Shown: one piece after another, positions 59,501 to 64,000 of the stretch
How the letters are laid out: each line of letters starts with the position of its first letter
How positions within the stretch are numbered: position 1 is the first letter of the stretch
Assembly: GCA_002751075.1 (NCBI GenBank)
Contig: NAOQ01000005.1
Location: forward strand, 256,019-320,018
DNA length: 64,000 nt
Reading direction: 5' to 3'
From: Ichthyophonus hoferi
Lineage: Eukaryota; Opisthokonta; Ichthyosporea; Ichthyophonida; Ichthyophonidae
Position numbers and translations under genes: made by a program
Notes under the pieces: model-generated
What the model was told of the DNA's origin: nothing
Databases searched by the model: none
Seen by the model: only the letters and a program-made list of their open reading frames with translations

Positions 59501-62000
59501 AAATCTTATAAATATAATTACGGATAAATATGATACGATACTTAAAGTATTCATAAAATTCATAAAATGCCGTATAAAAAAGTAAAAGTGGTAGGATTTA
59601 CAGAAACAAAAGTAAAGGTTCTGTTAAAAATGTAAATATCTCAGTGCTTTAGAGTTAATGATATAATATGATATAATATATAAATTTATATAATATTATA
59701 TCATAGGATATGATATATTATAAAGTGAAGTGTCAGCTCGTATTATTTCTAAACATGCCTTTAAGGTCATAGTGCTAAATATTATAATCCAGAAAAATAT
59801 ATATTTTATATATTGCAAATTGTACTGGTGGGCACGGTATTGTTTAGAACACAAAATCAAAGAGGGAGATACATATGAGAACAGTATTTGAATCTGATTG
59901 GCTAGTAAAATTATACGACCAACCCAGAAACATCTAATGACTCGTAGTAAATCATATAGTTCAATTTTAACTGTAAATCAATCCAATGACTACCCACAAC
60001 TGCCTTTATATTGTAATTCTTATCCAATCATATATTTATATTTTAATATTAAATCTCTTCAATAGCCTACCTGCCACTCTGTCCTTCCCAACCCCTACAG
60101 TGTTTAAGTCGTCCAATGACATCCCAGTAAAAGTGATGGTTCCATTGGATCTCAGTCTCAGTTGACTCATTATCTCATTCTCTGTAGTGTGAACAAGTAT
60201 GTACATATATTAATATATATGCTAACACAATACTATATTACTATATTATAATCAAAGAGCTATAGGAGATTACATAGTATGATTAATTGGGGAGAACACG
60301 TGAAAAAAGAAAAAAAGAACCAACACATAAGGCGGTAAAATACATCAATGGGGGCAGGCGATAAAGTGTGGATGTGTATATATTGTATATGGCGTGAAGA
60401 CATATTCATACAAATAATATCTTGCACTTTTATTGCTACAGTATAGAGTCACCAGGAAAATAGATAATAACAACTGATTTAAGCATCCAAAATAAGCATC
60501 ACATGCCTATAGAAAACGGAATATAAAAAACCATTGTTCCGTATTGTAATATTAAGATTCAACATTAACATATAAATATATTTGCCCATATAGTAAATAA
60601 ATATAACAGACGAATAGAAATAGGATAATAAAACGTAATAGTACGGTATTGTATAACAATATTTAATAATAACAGATATACAGATATATGAATATTTATA
60701 TAAATAATTACCCGGAGCATTATTAGGCCCATAATAGATTGTCGTGACTCCGGGCCAGGGTAGTTCATCTAGATTGTAACCCTGATTCTGTAACTCTACA
60801 GTTATACGATAGTGGTTATTAAATTTAGTATCAAAGATAACTACATATACTATACATAAAATTCTATACTTAGAAAGTATAAAGAGGTTCTGTCTAAGAC
60901 AGAACAAGCACTCTTCATTCTGTAGTGAATTAGATAAAGGCTATACAGTTTTTATCCTAAATTCTCTGTTTTCAATAGTCGGCTGCCACCACAAGCATGC
61001 CTGAAATAATTACTACTCGAGCTGCAATCAATATATCTCTCAGTTGATGGTTACCTATAAGTGTATAAAAAACAAATTTCCTATTTATCTGATTTGAATA
61101 GAATATATTATTTTCAGTGAGTCCTTATATAATGGTTAAATGATGATTAAAAACAGGTATACATAGCTGTAATTCTCAAGATTAAAGTTAATAATATATG
61201 ACAGAAAAAACGATATACAAACCTAGAAGTATATATACTATGGTTGTAAACACATGACCATAAATAAATTTCAATAAATCAAAATATCGGTGCATACAAA
61301 CATACTGGTGTGCATTGCATACAAGCCTAATTACTTACTCCCATTCCATATAAAAATAATCACAAAGTATATCATGAGCAAGGCCTTGATAGTATCTCAT
61401 CAAACTACACACATTCAGTCTAACCAATATAATTCAATGACCACATGACGTGTAACGTCAAACCAATGAGTATATATTACTTACGTGCAGCAAAACTCTC
61501 ATCTGACACTAGACTCTTCAAAGCTACAATCATTATACCGAAAAGCAGAGGAAGAATAAGTTCTATAATAGTTCCGAACTTCCTTCTTATCTGTTTATAT
61601 ATAAGCCAAGAAATATGTCAATAAGAGATAATGTACGTATTTGTGATGGCAAGATCTTTCAATATTATCATAATATATAGAATAAATCGATAGTATGCAA
61701 TATGCTGGCTAACACAAGTTTTATCACACTCATGTCCTATAATGCTCATGTATACATCCAGGACTACAGATGCATACCCATGCAAGTCTACTTATACATG
61801 CATTCTGCAAGACTGCACATAAACATAATAAAACTAGATCATAGATCCACACAAAACTTGTGTAGTCTTTCAATAAGACAACCATACAACATCAACGTAT
61901 ACACTTTATTCCATCACCCATCCACCATTTGTAACCACACTACCTGAATGGTATAGTTCTTTTTCAGTAGCAATTTTAGCTGCTGCCATTTTGAAATCAT
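44458..62000 (-). CDS. ABCA: ABCA-subfamily full ABC transporter (40 exons, 1739 aa)
   Basis: ABCA proteins move lipids across membranes and have the layout TMD1-NBD1-TMD2-NBD2. I could join 40 exons in one frame, 5220 nt. Exons 1-14: 62000-61944, 61590-61485, 60795-60712, 60181-60071, 59486-59372, 58736-58643, 58528-58419, 58134-58067, 57845-57745, 57566-57455, 57140-57079, 56810-56689, 56302-56208, 55970-55909. The others are given under the NBD1, TMD2 and NBD2 entries. The N-terminus [15 protein letters not shown] and the SWAVKAF and [11 protein letters not shown] stretches are typical of the family. Both nucleotide domains keep every ATPase motif, and the length is close to human ABCA3 (1704 aa), its likely relative. 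Intron 20 is GC-AG (donor GCGAGC). The C-terminus ends ENSSLGL. Confidence 0.97.
47745..47905. repeat. ACTAT/ATACC pentamer array in ABCA intron 33
   Basis: A long imperfect array of ACTAT, ATACT and ACCAT pentamers. Similar shorter arrays occur at 28655-28735, 45160-45195 and 53390-53465, all in introns. Confidence 0.75.
47941..52784 (-). CDS. ABCA: ABCA exons 23-33: linker and TMD2
   Basis: Exons 23-33 (minus): 52784-52642, 52273-52206, 51810-51738, 51428-51273, 51109-50906, 50606-50469, 49939-49775, 49486-49292, 48948-48735, 48556-48448, 48139-47941. Exon 24 has [13 protein letters not shown], the end of the NBD1 module. Exon 26 has [20 protein letters not shown], which leads into the first helix of TMD2 (exon 27, [15 protein letters not shown]). 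The large extracytosolic loop follows, then the helix bundle with [11 protein letters not shown], as in other ABCA proteins. Exon 25, an acidic linker ([17 protein letters not shown]), is the least conserved and its acceptor is the least certain. Confidence 0.93.
53242..55775 (-). CDS. ABCA: ABCA exons 15-22: end of TMD1 and NBD1
   Basis: Exons 15-22 (minus): 55775-55626, 55488-55405, 55137-55069, 54924-54777, 54672-54376, 53971-53938, 53587-53485, 53365-53242. Exon 15 carries the family hallmark [20 protein letters not shown]1: Walker [10 protein letters not shown] (residues 559-567), signature LSGGM (659-663), Walker B VVFLD with EPTSGMDP (683-691), and H-loop [11 protein letters not shown] (His near 711). 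The post-[20 protein letters not shown] segment is also typical. Exon 20 is only 34 nt and its donor is GC; the Arg codon it splits and the next exon ([15 protein letters not shown]) fit the family exactly. Confidence 0.96.
56865..56964 (-). other. Two 27-nt micro-exon-like copies of the start of exon 12 (ABCA intron 11)
   Basis: 56891-56865 (minus) reads IAIISFIYI, with AATAG before it and GTAGGT after. 56964-56938 reads IATMTFIFI, with AATAG before and a perfect GTAAGT after. Both match, without indels, the first 27 nt of exon 12 (IALIAFVFM). Unit spacing is 81 and 73 bp. Both would keep frame if spliced. Confidence 0.6.
57600..57760. repeat. Tandem copies of the exon 9 donor region (ABCA intron 9)
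   Basis: On the plus strand, units ending ...AACATAC or ...AACTTAC/CTAC finish at 57644, 57676, 57708 and 57744, 32-36 bp apart. In gene sense each gives a GTA[A/G/T]GTT donor-like site; the one at 57744 is the family-consistent exon 9 donor. Confidence 0.75.
58207..58340 (+). repeat. Interspersed repeat family E, copy 2 (ABCA intron 7)
   Basis: CAGTATCTCCAATTGAATA and GTTAGTAATAGTCACTTAAT match 6441-6580. Confidence 0.65.
60848..60992 (-). repeat. Interspersed repeat family A, copy 5 (ABCA intron 2)
   Basis: On the minus strand it reads GGTGGCAGCCGACTATTGAA, ACAGAATGAAGAG, CAGACAGAACCTCTTTATAC. It lies just upstream of exon 3, about 50 bp from its acceptor. Confidence 0.75.
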
Positions 62001-64000
62001 TTGTACTGTGTACGTTAAGCCGTTATGCGAAAAGGTGGCAGTGTAGCAATTTACTGTAAAACTAAAATAGACGTAACTTTTTTAAAAGGTTGCACATAAA
62101 AAAATCTAAAAGTAAAAATAGGTTAATTAATAAAACATATTAGAGATATTTCGTATAATATAGGCGTTTTGGTACGTTTATTTGATCATTTGCCATCTGC
62201 GAAAGCTCTAATTTAAACTCAGATCACATAGTTTGGATACAAACTACCATGCGAATGGACCGTATTTAGATTTTGTTTTTGAGCTGCATTTTTGTTGGAT
62301 TAATCACAGATTGGATATAATAACATAAAATAATTGCCTAATAAAAACCGAATCAAATAGTCTGCAAAGGTCTATTAGTAAAAAACCCAATCATAACGTA
62401 CAATCGGCAATATATTTATAGCCAATATTATTTGAGAATTAAATGTTTTATCGTTGTGTTGATCTAGTTGATCCTATAAAGATTTCTAAACTTTTAAGAC
62501 ACGTGATTTTATCCCAATCTTATTCGAGTAGCAAACAATTTAACCAGTGCACCAGCGCTTGTATTTTAAAATGTAAATAAACAATTAAATGTAATAAATA
62601 AATGGCTTTTTATTATAAAATAAATACTGTAATTTTTATTTCATATTTAAAGCCGGTTATTATGGGTAATATTTAGCTAAAAAGGCGTAGAATTTTTATG
62701 GAGGGTACACATCACATGGAGTAGCTAACCAATTGAAAAATAATGTCTATGTAATTTTTTATTGATCGTTATTATTAGTACCAGATCCATTTGGAGTAAT
62801 ACAAGCTCTGGAGAGAGATCCTCATTGTTTTAAATGATATAGTAGTATATAGGAAAATAATTTCTATTTACAGAAGTCCAAAATCACAAGAACTCAAAAA
62901 ATATTAACCTAATATATTCTATTATTATACTTGAGCTTCCAACACCTATAGAGTAGAAATTAAAAGCTCTGATAATATTTTATTATACAAAATATTGGTT
63001 AAATAATTATCTAATAAGTCATATGAAGATCTGTCCAATAGTTGTAGTACTCATCTTATATCTGATTTAAGCTTTCGTTTACAATTGATTTTTTTTTAAA
63101 TTGTGCCCGGAAGTTTAATAACTGGTGATAAACTAAAAATATCTAAATTTATTGGACAACAAGATTTAAGTGCATCATTCAGCCTACAGACAGTACACAA
63201 TATAAGTATTGCTATAATTATTACTATTACTATTATTATGGTTACTTTTATTATTAATATTGTCAATATTATTTTTAATATATTGTTATTATTTTTATTT
63301 TTATTGTAGTTGTTAATATTATCAGTTATTTTTGTTAATGTTATTATTGATCTATTATTGTCGTGTTTGTCATAACCTGTCATGCCCTTATCAAAGGATT
63401 GGACCTCTCAATTAGTAATGGCTGATAGACTACAATGTAAATACTAACTATAGATCATGTATGTTAGGTCCTGATTAGATGACATGATTGCCCAAGATAG
63501 GAAGATAAGTTCCAAGACAACTCCAAGACAGGTCCTGCCGATTTGTTTAGTAATAGAAATATGTATTAGTTCATTCGTTCTCCGTCTATGCAAAGAGACG
63601 TTTAAACGCGCCCCTTAATTCGGTATTCTCTCTCCTAAAGGAATAAAGCCATCATAGATGCTGTTAGTTTTAAGAGAATGACTCTCCCTTAAACCTGACC
63701 TAACAGTAAAGGTTATCAATATTTTAGTGAACAGAGAATCCTTTTTATGCATGAAAATGTATGACATCTACATCATAAATTGGTAATGTGATAAATCAGT
63801 TATAGACTAAATAGATTTCATGGTGCATACAGTATGAGGGTGGTTGGTAATATGAATAGAGCACAGGTTTGCAATCGTATGCAATCCTATTTATGATATT
63901 AATTTACTAATATCTCTTCAACAATAAAAAGCAAAAGTCACTCTTAAGATATATATAAGAAACTGTGCTAGCCTGTTGGTATTGAGCACAGCTGTTGAGA
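62001..64000. other. Upstream of ABCA; promoter side and right end of window
   Basis: The first few hundred bases should hold the ABCA promoter. The rest is AT-rich with simple TTATTA repeats near 63210-63330 and a family B copy. No further gene is supported. Confidence 0.5.
63505..63690 (-). repeat. Interspersed repeat family B, copy 3
   Basis: Read on the minus strand: GAGAGAGAATACCGAATTAA, TTTGCATAGACGGAGAACG and AATCGGCAGGACCTG, the same order as 8935-9085. Confidence 0.65.

Noticed and set aside
62785-62838. Short plus frame ending DPFGVIQALERDPHCFK before TGA, with an AG before it, as a possible last exon
   Set aside because: No upstream exon or known family supports it.
1-64000. CRISPR arrays, bacterial operons, riboswitches
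   Set aside because: The sequence is eukaryotic; the regular repeats seen are minisatellites or tandem duplications without spacers.

Overview
The window is nuclear DNA from an AT-rich eukaryote (by eye about one third G+C) with many short introns, almost certainly an animal or a very close relative. It carries an intact LIN52, a subunit of the MuvB/DREAM cell-cycle complex best known from animals, together with VPS29, a TOM1-type VHS-GAT adaptor and a full ABCA transporter. Gene density, intron sizes of roughly 150-1300 bp and heavy repeat load would suit an early-branching animal, but I cannot name the species.

Five protein genes are supported, all rebuilt from exons whose splice phases agree at every junction. 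Left end, plus strand: the last two exons of VPS29 (303-1016; the rest lies outside the window) and a complete five-exon LIN52 (2542-6119). Minus strand: a three-exon PA-TM-RING ubiquitin ligase (11632-13839), a fourteen-exon TOM1 (20946-30036) and a forty-exon ABCA-type ABC transporter of 1739 aa (44458-62000). Two RNA genes were found: a tRNA-Thr(UGU) at 31743-31813 and a 5S rRNA-like gene near 43318-43433, preceded by two decayed 5S fragments.

Between the genes lie repeat-rich deserts: three large fold-back (hairpin) elements, several interspersed families with two to five copies in the window, minisatellites, and a fossil copia-type LTR retrotransposon at about 36.5-41.8 kb. Three N gaps are present; two have the same sequence on both sides, which points to unmerged contig ends.

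Most of the proteins fit membrane traffic and lysosome/endosome biology (VPS29 in retromer, TOM1 in ubiquitin sorting, the PA-TM-RING ligase, the ABCA lipid transporter), while LIN52 is nuclear. I see no operon-like coupling; the grouping may be chance. No clear undescribed system was found. The most interesting signals are local tandem duplications that copy splice junctions. The best is in ABCA intron 11, where two 27-nt copies of the start of exon 12 keep frame, acceptor and donor and could act as micro-exons.
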